NCBI RefSeq assembly: GCF_022376445.1 | Contig: NW_025954981.1 | Span: forward strand, 310,001 to 374,000 | Length of the DNA: 64,000 bases | Direction: 5' to 3' | DNA from: Fomitopsis serialis | Lineage: Eukaryota; Basidiomycota; Agaricomycetes; Polyporales; Fomitopsidaceae | Notes under the pieces: model-generated | Databases searched by the model: none | Seen by the model: only the letters and a program-made list of their open reading frames with translations | What the model was told of the DNA's origin: nothing | Position numbers and translations under genes: made by a program | Part shown: piece by piece, positions 36,582-48,404 of the stretch | Layout: every line of letters begins with the position of its first letter | How positions within the stretch are numbered: position 1 is the first letter of the stretch

Positions 36582-38940
36582 CGCTTGCAGCGTGCTGCAT
36601 CGAGACTAGGTTCTTGCAAATCGTTTCGGTGTGACAGCCTATCATTGACAGATCAACCACATAGTATGGAGCAGTAGTCGTCCTTATGCAACCCATTCAG
36701 CGAATGTATGACTTGTGAAGCGATGGCAGACACTGATAAGCCGCACGCGCCACCGACCGACATGCAACATTTCCCGCTTGCTGCCCGGACGAAGAGATAT
36801 ACATATACGGTATGGTATACGACCTTCAAACGCCCTCCGGTTCAATTCCATGCGGTACCGGTACTGCGCCTCCATATACAGCCCTGATCGCAAACGCCAC
36901 TGCCACTGATAGGTGCTAGTTAGCCTACCTGCAGGCAGGGCGACCCGGACCACACTCATATCTGTGCTGATTAGCAGTTCGCTGTCACGCTCCTGCTCAT
37001 CAATCATGAGGATACTGACCGGCCGCATAACCCGCACATAACATACTCGCTTCGCCTGTGTGGCTTACTCAGTGCGCCCATCGCGACCGCGAGATACGAG
37101 CTATCCATATGCGGGCATGTCAAAGGTATTCTATCATGACGGCAACATGAGGCGGAAGTAGCTCCCGCATCATCCGCTGGGGCGAACGTCCTTCCGCCGT
37201 GTCCGGACTTGGGTAAAGGCTCGCTTCCAAGTCGCGCATCAAGTCTCGGGCATGCCTTGGTACGCATCCCGATGGAGTTCCACACGCTAGTATGCAGTAC
37301 GCGAATGACCGTGGTCCGGCGAGTACTTTACGTCCTACAAGTCCTACGCGATCGATGCCGCATCCCGGGCTCACCGGTATGTCGGCGGATTCGGGATGCG
37401 AAAGCAAGATTGTTTACCACTTGTCAGAATCTGATCAGTGCATCGTACCCGAACCCGTAGGCGCTTAGTACGCTCCGATCGTGAAGACAGCCCTGAGACG
37501 AATCTGGTCCGAGTCGGTCTTCTACGAGATCGGTATGACGCCGACGCAGGTATGACAGTCTATACTGCTTAGTGCTCATAGAAGGTGGCAGAAAGAGGCG
37601 AGTCTGACCAGTTGTGCGCTGTCGCTCTTGCTGTGACAAGCAAGAGGTCCACAGATCACAAGGTTACTGGCAACTGCACACTCACAATTCTTCGGCGCAA
37701 CGAACCTGTCCAGAACGGCGATATGTTGAAGCGGAGGCGTGCGTTATTCTTGTCGGGCGAACATCGCATTGTGTACGTTAGCGCCGTAGTGCCGGTGTAC
37801 TATCATGGCCGTTCGGTCTAGGTAGGAAAGTAGGGTGCAACACGTTACCATGGAAGCCCTCTGAGGATAGTCCCCATGTCCCCATCCGTCCAGCAGCGCA
37901 CGGTGGGAGCGTTGTCAGGGACAACCCGACCCGCGGGATGTTTGGTACACCGCGAAGCTATGATGGGTCCGAAGTCAGATGTTCTAACACAACGCAACCA
38001 GCAAAACCTCCCGAGCTCGCGACGGATACGGCGCGGCGTACTGTCCAAATATCGCACGACGGCACAACAGAGGGGGACGGGAAGGCACCGATGAACAGAA
38101 CACTGTATGAGCACAGGGTAAGACAGGAACGGTTTACCAGGATGTGGCCCGCTTTTTCTTTCTCGCGTAGCTTCTTTCCATGACGGTTAATTCCTGCGGG
38201 AAAACCTCGGCGATGTGTTTTCAAGAAGCAGCGAACATCGAGTGTCGACCGGCCACGAAGTGCAACAATGAATGATAGCACCGAGTCGATGTCGCGAAGA
38301 GGCCACAGACCGGAACCGTGAATGGAAACCGGCCGCCATGTCTATGCGTGATACCACCTAGCGGAGAAATGTCGACTGGTGAGTGCAATTCGGGAGTAGT
38401 GTGCCGCATGAACAGGGCCTGATGATGGCAGGCCTGTTACTTCAGACAGATCCGGGAGGAGGGTGATGAAGGTGCGTGAACGATGAGGCATACAGTATCT
38501 GCGTGGTTGACAGACGGGAGACGAGATGTGTCCTAGGACTGCCGCGGACGTAGATCTGTTAGGAACAGGCAGTCGATCAATGGTCAAGATTGTCGGTCAG
38601 GTATGGTCAACTCATACTACTCCTAGGTCGTGTCTCAGATTCATTGCTCACCAGATCACTATCCGACTACATGCAGTAGGGGGCCCATCGGAGTAGTTGG
38701 CAGGGCATTGTTTCAGACATTGTTGCGTACAATGTGCAATGCGTCCCGTGGTGGTCATATCTATGGCCGACGTCCTACTGTGTCTCGGAGGGGAAGCTAT
38801 AAGTGTATTACTTGTGACAGCAGCTGCATCACCATCATGATGCATGTGCCACGAACGCGCTGAGATGAGACGCCTACTCCCGAGTTACTCATCACATCGG
38901 AAGGCTCAAAGCAAATCCAACACAAAAATAACAAGCACGG
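36582..38940. other. Gene-poor stretch before element B
   Basis: No ORF with recognisable features. Minus-strand ORFs at 36684-37407 look random in composition. No terminal repeats or tRNA-like folds were noticed. Confidence 0.4.
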
Positions 38941-38948
38941 GGTTCAAG
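38941..38948 (+). repeat. Left target-site duplication of element B
   Basis: The octamer ggttcaag abuts the left TIR and recurs exactly at 45343-45350 beside the right TIR. Confidence 0.82.
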
Positions 38949-38986
38949 CAAGGGGCGGCAGATCGGCAGATCGGGTACACAATGCC
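38949..38986 (+). repeat. Left bipartite terminal inverted repeat of element B
   Basis: Outer 12-bp block at 38949-38960 and inner 12-bp block at 38975-38986. Both are perfect reverse complements of the right end at the same spacing. Confidence 0.85.
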
Positions 38987-39461
38987 TAGGGGGGAGGGTG
39001 GGTGGTCGGTCCCCGGAGGGGCGGTATCGAAATTTCCTACAAAAGCGGTGAAAAAAGCGGCAACCCTCCCCTATGAGGCAGGTGAGGTCAGGTGCCGAGT
39101 CGGACCGAGGTCTGCCGAGGGTTCAGATCGCATCGCACTACACCGCTAGCGGCAATCGAGTCCGTGTTCGAGCCCGCTACGTTGCTCCTATCCATAGAGT
39201 GCGGGTACGCACACGTCTCGCGACTCAATGAATATATTTCACTCGCTAAACTCGACCGCATTCAATTGCATCCGACCGTTCAGAGTGAGGCTGGCCACAG
39301 TGCGACCGCGCCTACTATGGCTGAAACCAAGCCACACCGGCCCCACAGCACTAGTCTACAATAGGTAGTGAGCCACAAACCGCAGCACGGCGTTGAGACG
39401 TCGTGGCCACGGTGCGGGCCACGACGTCTCTGTACTCTGCATCAACTGTCGAGCTACTACT

Positions 39462-42400
39462 ATGGCGAACTTGGATTCACTCGAGACCGCCTCATTGGAC
39501 TCACATATCCGTGTCATTCGAGCTATTCAATTTACCTCGCAAGACCTCAGGCCTCTATTACCAACCACGCAGCAGAAAGTCCCGGGAACGACGATCAATG
39601 TATACGGCGCCTTCCTGCAGGACTATACAACCTCTGAAAACCCCGACTTCTGTGTATTCTCTTCATGGATACCTGCAATCGTCGGCGGAACGCAGCGCGA
39701 AGGACCTTCGGCGGGTACGTTCGAGGGCCATATGCAAGCTGCAGTACGTTTTCAGTGTCATCACACAAACATCAATAATTGAAAGGCATACAGGGCGGCA
39801 AGGAAACCATACGTGCAAGAGGGCGATGGGCTGTCCCAATGTGCAGTGGAGTGCCCTCACACTGGGTGCTCGGTTCTGTAGACTTCGGTCAACAGTCTGC
39901 TGTCATCTACGACAGTATGCCAGACTCAGATTCAGTCTCATGGGCTAAACCAGTGAGTAGGCTGAGGGCCTCGCTTGTGCACTGAAAGTGACTGACACCG
40001 TACCTGCAGCTACTGTTCACGGTCGTGAATAGAATACTTCAATACATCAACCGTGCGACGTTCCTGTCAGTCGACGACACTTGGAGCTTTCGTGTCATTT
40101 CCCCGCCGATGCGGCGCCAGCAATCGGACGGATGGTCTTGCGGAGTCTTCGTCCTATTAGCTCTGCACGACTTCGTTCATCAGGACTCTTCATACCAACA
40201 AGGGCAAGAGATCTTACTTATCTCGAAGCAGAGAGCTCTTGAGAGCCTCATGCAATTGCCGTATGTTGTCGCACCTATGAGACTGAGTGCTTCACTCACA
40301 ATGTTGCTGATAGCATTCTCGAGCATCAGAACACTCACCGTCAACGCGGCCGAACTTCAGCAGCCGTCCTTTGTGGGTCTGAGTGGGAGGAACTCGAAGC
40401 AGGTAGTACCATCGTGGCGGATTTGTCCGCTACCAGGCGAGACTCTCCTTTCGGAAATGACTCCGACCGTTCCGCGTCGCTTCGGGTTGCTGGAGCTGCC
40501 AGTGATGGCGAGAGTATGCGTACTACCCCAGAGACTTCTGAAGTTGCCGAACCCATGGTCACACGTTCTCTGTCTCCTCGAGAGCTTGAAGATGCAGACA
40601 CACTGTTCAAAACGGACAAGGGATATGTGGTTGCTGAGTCGTCGGCACCTGCTGATCCCAACTCAATACCAAGCCTGGAAAGTTCAAATGCAAGCACACC
40701 AGCTTCCGACGTACCACAGCTACCAGGAGAAGAAGAAACCGGTCCTGATGGTGTGTACTGGGAACATCCAGTACCTGGAAAGTCGAACAGTACGTGGACC
40801 CGCTACAAGCGGTGTACCCTCTGCAAGACTGCGGTCAATCTAGGACATGGCACCACACTTCACGCCTACAACGCGCATCTGAACAGCGCTTCATGTCGTG
40901 CTACTGCCGCGAAGCAGGAGAAGCAACACGCTCAACGCAGTCTGTTAGACATGTTTCAACGTCCGACCAAAACAAAGCAAGACGTTCCTACCGGGTCCGG
41001 GTCCACATCCGTTCAGCATACACCACAACCGAGCTTGAGGGCCACTGCGACATCCGGCGAATCGAGTCATGCTGCTCAGGCCAGGCCTGATGACTCGGAG
41101 TGCGAGATTGCGGCGATGTACAGAGAACGTACTATCTGTCCTGGGAGCCGTCTTCAGTGGCCGTCGCCTATCGAGAGGATGTATCCCTTTCACTTACATG
41201 CCTTCAATCACCTGCCATACATGCTGGAATACTGGGACCACCAGAACGGAACGGTCTACATCCGCAGTCGATCTTGCCACCGCGTCCCAAAAGCTTCCGG
41301 ACAGCCATGCACGGAGTGCGCAAGCTTGAACGAAAGTTCAGTTGTTGCGAATATGCGCGAGCGCGCCAAGGAGGCCATTCCGACGAAACTGAACTGGCGG
41401 TATTACAACTTCGATCAGCTGGCAGATGCAATGGACCGGAAGAACGAGCAACAAAATGAGATGAAGCTGCAGGTATGTGACTTGATGATAGTACTTAGCT
41501 TCACTTCGATGTTGTCTGACCTCTCTTGTCTTTGTTAGAATCTGAATCTCGTACGTCAGTACGAGAGAACAACGGTCCGCTTGTCCGACTATGAACGTTT
41601 TAAGGCACTGATTGCCAGCGGGGACGTCGAGGGCACAGACCGCCTTGTCCGTGTCGCCATCAAGAACCATCGCAGCATCTCAGAGATATGCAACCGCATG
41701 ATCCGTGCGACACTGGGACTGTACAACGTCAAGAGCTTCACACGGAAGCACTATGACCTCATGCGTCTGACTGGCGCTCTCGGTGGACCCAAGCTGCAGT
41801 TTGCAGTGGCCGATGCCCTTCAGCTCCCAGGAATCTCAACGACGCGTGCACACTCACTAGTGCTGCTCATTGAGGCATGCCTCGGCTTCCCCATCCTTGC
41901 CGAGTTCTTGCACAATCTCGGGGCTCTCGACAGTGCAGGTGTCTTGTGGGAAAGCAGTTCCAATGGGTCTCGTCAACGGCGACGTGGGTTCCAGATAATG
42001 GTCGACGAGCTTGCCCTCGAAGAGCGACCACGTTATGACAGTCGGCGTGATGCAGTCCTCGGAATGGCTCGTGAGACATCACATGAAGTCGATCTCAGTG
42101 TTCTCACCTTGGAGAACCTAGAAGCTGCAGCCGATGCGCTTGAAGACGGGTCTATGGCTGTTGCAAAGGAAGCGACTATGATGGGCCTTGCTGCATTTGG
42201 ACACGATGACTACACTGTGTTCCCCATCATGATATCTGGGACGAACAAAACTGAGCGCGACGTCAAGCAAGCCGAATGGATTAAACTTGCCATTGATGCT
42301 TGGGAAAACGGGAAGCCCGCGCCGGACTCGAAGCAGACGTACGAGGAGCGCTACGGTGAACTCTGGTGTGTAGGTTCTGATGGTGACGCCACACGCCGCA

Positions 42401-45115
42401 GGGCTCTTCATCGTGTCTTGATGGCCGAGAGACTGTCTGCAAACACTATGAGCGCACTGTACCGGCTCCTCTCGCCCCTTCACCGTATGAACCTGCAATG
42501 CGGAAGTAAAGGGCGCACGATGACAATAGACTATAAACATAAGTTTAAGAGTGAGTGCTTCCCATCTCGTATCACTCAGTGATAGCTGAACTGACCGTCA
42601 CCACGTCACCATGCTAGACTTTGCGACCCTTCTCCGTGGCGCTGCAGGTGTCCTCGTTGCAGACTACCATGTAACGCCAACACTACTCAGGCAGAAATTC
42701 ACGGCTGTCCTGGGATACAAGGACTCGAAGCTTACCTCGCTCTTCGATCACAAAGATCACCAAAATGTTCCGGTCGCTGTTGCGTTGCTCCAATCGCTCA
42801 AGAGCCTTGCGAAAGCAGACAACTTTGCCAGAGAAGCTGAGAATCGTCCGCTCGTTTTGCTTGGGATGTTTGCGGGCTACCTTGTCGAACCATTCATAAC
42901 ACCAACCTTGTCATTGTCAGAACAATTGACGAAGCTCTCAGCAGCTGCGCACTTACTCTGCCTGCTCTATCGGCGTAACCGGACTGCGTTCTGCCCCGGG
43001 CAGTGGTACTATGATGTCCAGACTTTCATCAAGAATATATTCTGGACGACGGCCAGGATGAAGCTCCTTTGTCCTGGAGATCGCTACTACATAACTCAAG
43101 ATGGCACCGATCGTCTCGAGGGGAACTTTGGGACATACCGGGACATGTACAGCTCACACAATGTCGATATTCTCCAGCTGTCACAGCGTGCTGCAACTGC
43201 GGCTGACATCTGCCAGATCTTCGCACAGCATCCGTCCTGGAACCGAGGACATCGCCGCCTACGTCTTGAAGGTGCCGAGGGTGTGGACCACACAAACCCG
43301 AAGTCATGGAAGGGCGATGTACGGGTGGAGCTAGTTAGCCTGCAAACCGTATGGAACACTGGTCTGCGGGAGGTTATGAAGTTGTTGAACCAAACAAAAA
43401 TTGACCTAGGACAATTGCCGGATGATATTGATCTCCTCCGGCCGTTCGGGAAGGACTACGTTGGACTCAACGAAGATTTTGACTTGGATGCTCCAGCTCT
43501 CCATGCTGGAAACCTGGAACACCCTAGTGACGAACCGTCAGGACCCAAGCCACACGACCTCCCGCATGCAAATGAGGATACCTGTCGCGTCGAGCTTGAT
43601 GACTTGCTCCCGGAAGTTGGTGACCGCGACCTAGACACAGCTCGCAAATGCGACAAGCAGTGGCTCAATGTCGACGGTGTTGATGTTCACAAGTCCGCGG
43701 CCGTCCGTTACTTCCTCGCCACCATTGATGGGCGCAAATCGTCAGACCGACTGGCTCGAGTGCAAGGTGTCAAGAAGATACGTACATTCTCGCGCGCACC
43801 ACCACCTCCCGAAGATGACTCCGACTCCATCGTTGGTGATCGCTTTGTCATGGGCGAGTTTGTCGCTACCTTCATCCGTATCCGGAATACAGCTGCGCTG
43901 GCGATCCTCCGTGTCAGCGACCTGAAGATGGCTAATGGTACATCGGTGGAGTCTGTAGCGATGCGCGAGATCAGCAACCCGACGACAAACATTCACTTTG
44001 TAGGACAAGTGCTCACCTTGACTCAAGAGGACGCGAGTACTTGGATCTGGACGGGCGAGTTTGAATCCTTCAATGCCATCGATGGCGGCGATGCTGCAAA
44101 CACGTCGGCGTCAAGAAAGTCGACCCTTATTGAGCTATCTGCTCAGGTCACTCAGGCGGTCAAGGCCACCTTAGCACCGCAACTATCCGATCCGACGTGC
44201 TTCGTTTGGAAATTCAAGTCTGGCTCACTTTCCTCGCTCACGGAATTAATGTGGGCTCGTGTCAAGGAGAACCAACACTTGATACCAGTGCGGACACCTA
44301 CCCCAACTTTCCCATTGCGCGCATCCGGTGGCGGTGAGTATATCTTCACGAGCGAAGAAGGGACAGCGGCCCTAGAGATGGGGCCACAACAAGGATGTGC
44401 CAATTGCTTCTGCTGCGACGCAGAGGTCAGTCTGAAGAAGATGCGAGACCACATTGGTACGCACATACTCGCGAAGATGCTCTCACTACCGGATCCGAGC
44501 CCAAAGAAGCTCAAAATGCAGGTGAGCAATCATCGAAATCTCTACCATTGAAGTCTTGCTCAATGTGCCATTATGTGATTCATGAAGGTCGGCAAATCAC
44601 CATGCGGCTTCTGCGGCCGGACAGGAACCTGCAAAATAGGTCTCCGAAAAACGAGGAATGCTCTTCGAGCCGAGTCAGACTGTCGCCTCTTCAGTCAGTT
44701 CAACATCGCCTCGGCAGCGGTCTCAACCAAATCGGGTCCAAGCACAAATCGCCCTGTGATATGCAAGATCTGTGAAGCGAACCGCCCGCCACAGCGGGGC
44801 AATAATATTGACGACGACATCGTATTCTGGTCATACAATATGCAGGAACACTTAGCAGCAAAGCACCCGGATGCTCCGATTTCTGCCAAAGACGACATCT
44901 CGGACTCCGTGTCACGCAATGAACGCATCTACTGTGGACTGGAAAAAGGTAAGCCCGACGCGAAAGAGAAAGGCGACTCGGAGGCGAAGGAGACGGCTGG
45001 GAAGGAGACGGCGGGGAAGGAGACGGCGGGGCAGTCCAGTGGGAAGGGGAAAGGGAAGAAACGAATTGCAGAGCCGGCAGACGTGAGGCCAAAGAAGAAG
45101 GGGAGGAAAGAGTAG
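39462..45115 (+). CDS. Ulp1/C48 protease-transposase fusion protein of element B
   Basis: The N-terminal C48-like domain begins MANLDSLETAS and has catalytic His in PSHWVLGSVDF (39860-39862), Asp in IYDSMPD (39911-39913) and Cys in QSDGWSCGVFVLL (40139-40141). A gtatgt intron after MQLP joins in frame to a Ser/Glu-rich linker and a zinc-binding CTLCKT...LHAYNAHLNSASC segment (about 40815-40910). The transposase follows, with candidate acidic residues in MVDELAL (42004-42006), GSDGDAT (about 42379) and DGTDRLEGNFG (43118-43120), then HPSWNRGHRRLRL and NPKSWKGDVRVE. The C-terminus adds a C2H2-like finger (CFCCDAEVSLKKMRDHIGTH) and a second C-x2-C...H unit. It ends in a basic tail with three ETAGK repeats. 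All splices checked are in frame, so the protein appears intact. The intron after the AA codons of the protease domain is at the same place as in element A. Confidence 0.8.
44990..45032 (+). repeat. Short 15-bp tandem repeat in the element B gene tail
   Basis: Three near-identical 15-bp units encode ETAGK repeats in the lysine-rich C-terminus of the element B protein. Confidence 0.6.
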
Positions 45116-45304
45116 TGTAGTCGTGTCCGCGGCCGCCGGCGAGCTCAGAGGTTTGCGGTTGCAGCTTTTTTGACGAATATATGCACTTTTTTCTGCGAAA
45201 TGGGGGTAGGGGGGTGGTCTCGAGCTTTCGGCGACTTTTACAAATAAAAATTACCGGGGGTGGGGGGGTGGTGGGGCCTGGATGGCGGATTTCCTGAAAA
45301 ACCT

Positions 45305-45342
45305 GGCATTGTGTACGAAAATTAAATACCTGCCGCCCCTTG
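45305..45342 (-). repeat. Right bipartite terminal inverted repeat of element B
   Basis: Reverse complement of the left end in both 12-bp blocks. It is immediately followed by the second ggttcaag. Confidence 0.85.
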
Positions 45343-45350
45343 GGTTCAAG
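45343..45350 (+). repeat. Right target-site duplication of element B
   Basis: Octamer ggttcaag, identical to 38941-38948. Confidence 0.82.
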
Positions 45351-46344
45351 GACTCAAGTTTTCAGGTATAATCCCGGCAGAAGCACATGGCAGCCGCTGC
45401 GAGTTGATGCCCAGCAACGTGGAGACGTGCGAAGGGGTGCGCAGACTGCACCTCATAGGTTTTCCTACTGCAGAGTTGAAGCGTTGTCTCTGGGCGCGAG
45501 GAAAACAATGTAGCTCACCAAAGCACATAGGACCAAGACGGTCCAGGACCATTTGTGACATGAGAGGGCGGAGACGATCCGCGGGGGGCGATGGCCAGGT
45601 CCGATCTCTTTTGATCCGCAGCCACCGATCAGTGGCTGCAAAATGACAGTCCGATAGCGGCGATCAAATCGACCTCGCGAAATGAACTGGCCATATTTAG
45701 CAGGCGCAGTCAACTCCTCCACCGCCGCGAGGCTCACATCGGCTCCTCGCACGCGGACTGCACGGTGACATGCGTGAATACGTCCGGGCACTGTGTCTCG
45801 AAGGCCACCAATATGGAACCGCTAAAATACCCTATATCAAATGACAAAGTACGTGGGTGTTTTGACCGTGGTACGGGGATAACGCTTGCCACACTCTGCA
45901 GTATCACGGCAGCTGAGTTTCTGTCGTTGAGGGCGAAGTTACACCGCGGGAACAACTGCTGAAACTTGGCTGGAACAAAAGCGGCATTGCTTCGGAGCCT
46001 AGCATGGTCGAGTCCGCCCTAAGAGCGCCTGTGCATCTCTGATCAGGACTTGGACATGCTCCCGGCGCGCCTGCAATTTGCATAGCCTCATTCGCTGGAA
46101 CCCGTTGCACACCGTGAGTCGCGTTGCAATACGATGTCCATCATCAGGCGTGCGCGTGAGGACGCATCACTCTGGCATCAGCAACCAAGTCAGGGTTTCC
46201 TCTTCTGCTTCTCTTCGAATTCTGGCGCGTCTCGAACCGCCCACCTACACTTGGTTGTGAGAGACCAACTTCGCTCCCGGCCGATTGCCTCATATCTATT
46301 TCACGGTCCCGTCTCCAGCGTTCGGCGCACCTCTCCTTGCCACC
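45351..46344. other. Intergenic region right of element B
   Basis: No supported gene. The right end is the promoter of the DUF6534 gene, in which I see no clear TATA box. Confidence 0.45.
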
Positions 46345-48404
46345 ATGACTGGAGTCAACATCCATCTCGACGGGAGCATTGGCTGCTTCTTCGCTGGTAT
46401 TCTCTTCTCGGGCATGTATGTAGAACAGCGGAGTGATGAGGCTGACGTGGGTACTGAGACGATTGCGCGCGCAGATTGTACGGATGCACCTGTGCGCAGG
46501 TTCTGTATTACATCAAGGAATACCCAAGGGACTCGAAAGTACTGAAGCTTTTGGTACGTAACATACAATTGCCATGCAAACCTGATGTCTGATGATTTCT
46601 GATCTACAGGTCGCTTTTGTATGGTCGGTGGAGGCACACGTTACTGTTGTGAGCGGAACGCTGATTGCTTCGAATCGGACTGCAGGGCGCTGGATACGGC
46701 GACCACGATAGCGAATAGCCAGGTATGTCGTAGTAATATGGTTCCTATCTCGACGACGCTCACAAGGTGACAGGTTCTCTGGTACTACACGGTTTCCAAC
46801 CACCAGAATCCAGTAGCACTTGAATACGCGCCCCGGTAAGTTTGCCTTTCTACGCCTGCTTCGTTTGCACATGTGCTAGAATACAGTATGCGTACAGGTC
46901 TTTCAGGGTAAGCGCACACTTATCGCACGAGGTTGCTCGCTGAACGTGTCTGCCTGCAGGCCCAATACAGTCTTTCGGTATGTTCTCATGTCAGATGCAG
47001 AAGGATCTCCGCTAAGACCTTGGCAGGCGATCTCTGTGTTCGTAGTACAATGGTGAGAGTCGTCGAGGCGGTCTTCGTCAGGATGCATCACTGATCGCGA
47101 TACATCATCCCAGCCACTACTTGTCCACTATCTGGCGCAGTCAGTTACTTCTCTTCGCGAAGGGCACCTAGACATGTGCTCATGATCCCCTTCTCAGTGT
47201 TGACCGAAAAGTGGTATCGGCTCCCTATGTTGTCAATGGCTGTTTTAATATCTGTTATTTCTTTGGGTATGTCCTTGCTTCCCGAGACTGCGACTCGAAC
47301 TGATCACCTTGTACCCAGCTTGTGGCCTTGGTCAGTTCCTGCTTTTCATCAACGCACCGCGCGTCGCTGAACGTCAACTAACTCATCGTCGCAGCCGATG
47401 TGTATATCACGTGCGTGTCGTGAATATTCCGATCGTATCTTGACTTACGCCTGTTACAGTACCTCAGATAATTTTGTCCCCATTGCCTTCGCCCGGGTCA
47501 AGGTCGGTGACCATGTTTTCTGACCCGCATCATGAAACCCTGAAACACGTCGCGCGCGGGCAGATTCCTGCCTATTTGCAAACCATCGCGGCTTGCATTA
47601 CGGACGTCTTCATCACTGTCTCGTTGTGCTGGATATTGCGCGGCAAGCGGACGGGGCTTGCTCAGTGAGCGCTCCCACTTCGGCGCGTGTACGGGCTTCG
47701 CTTGCTTACTATCGGTGTCAGGTCGGAGAGCCGGATCTGGTGGTTGACGTTCTCAATGGTCAATCGAGGCGTCTTAACGGCGTAAGTTTGATGTTGTCGC
47801 TCATTCCGACGAGACGGATCGCTTACGATGAAACGACAGTGTACTACAGATCGTAGTACTTGTAACTGTGCGTAATGGTTCAATCTTGTTTAGCAATGTA
47901 CCGCGTTTGACGGAGCGTCTTCTCTGCAGTATGCCGCCTTGGAGAACAGTAACGTTCTTCTATGGCTGGTCTTCCACTTCCCTGGCACGCAGAGTTAGTC
48001 GTTGTTTTGTCTCTGTCAGTTGTCTTGGTCCTGACGTCGAATGGCTCCCAAGTCTACACGAACTCGTTGCTCGCTGTCCTGAACGTCAGGCACTTCGTGC
48101 TTGAGAGCAAACGAACAAAGTTTCCATCTCTCAAGTCGGCTATACCGCTGTCAAAGGTCAAGCGCACTGCAGCCGCGTACGTCAGTTCACTCTATTAGCT
48201 CCACTTGTGCTGATCTCCGGCCAACATCCACCGTGGACACCTGACAGTCCTGAGTATGGGGGCGGTAGCGGCAGTTACAGCAGCCAGCAGCAGCAATCTG
48301 TTCTGCCCACGGTCATCACCATCTCAACTGACGTCGTCCGCGACGGCGAGGTGCAGATAGAGAGGAACGCCGCCGCCGGCTACGTAAAGTCGACGGCCTG
48401 GTGA
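46345..48404 (+). CDS. DUF6534-type seven-TM membrane protein
   Basis: Integral membrane protein of a family expanded in basidiomycetes, of unknown function. It starts MTGVNIHLDGSIGCFFAGIL, like many members (TM1). Splicing then gives VLYYIKEYPRDSKVLKLL, VAFVWALDTATTIANSQVLW with YYTVSNHQNPVALEYAP, and later AACITDVFITVSLCWILR followed by GKRTGLAQ. Next come SESRIWWLTFSMVNRGVLTA, LENSNVLLWLVFHFPGTQ and VYTNSLLAVLNVRHF, the last being the family's closing signature (Y.NSLLATLN.R). About a dozen short introns. Exon borders in the middle (46900-47560) are uncertain. The cytosolic tail is Gly/Ser/Gln-rich and ends YVKSTAW. A last gtacgt intron of about 67 nt (donor near 48178) reconciles the frames. 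It lies between element B and the PKS. Confidence 0.75.

Larger units (their letters stand above)
38949..45342 (+). mobile_element. Element B: complete 6.4-kb DNA transposon encoding an Ulp1-transposase fusion
   Basis: Both ends are defined by 38-bp bipartite inverted repeats (38949-38986 and 45305-45342) and an 8-bp target-site duplication. Each repeat has an outer block CAAGGGGCGGCA and an inner block GTACACAATGCC that match perfectly, separated by 14 bp that do not match. The 8-bp duplication is usual for hAT, P and Zisupton-like elements. One long gene on the plus strand is related in protein architecture to element A, but the TIRs are unrelated. Confidence 0.85.

Noticed and set aside
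36684..37407. Minus-strand ORFs as a gene between the anion transporter and element B
   Set aside because: No conserved motif, no good splice sites and random-looking composition.
38941..45350. ggttcaag as a tRNA B box
   Set aside because: The word resembles a B box, but joining the flanks gives no acceptor stem or A box. It is better explained as the transposon duplication.
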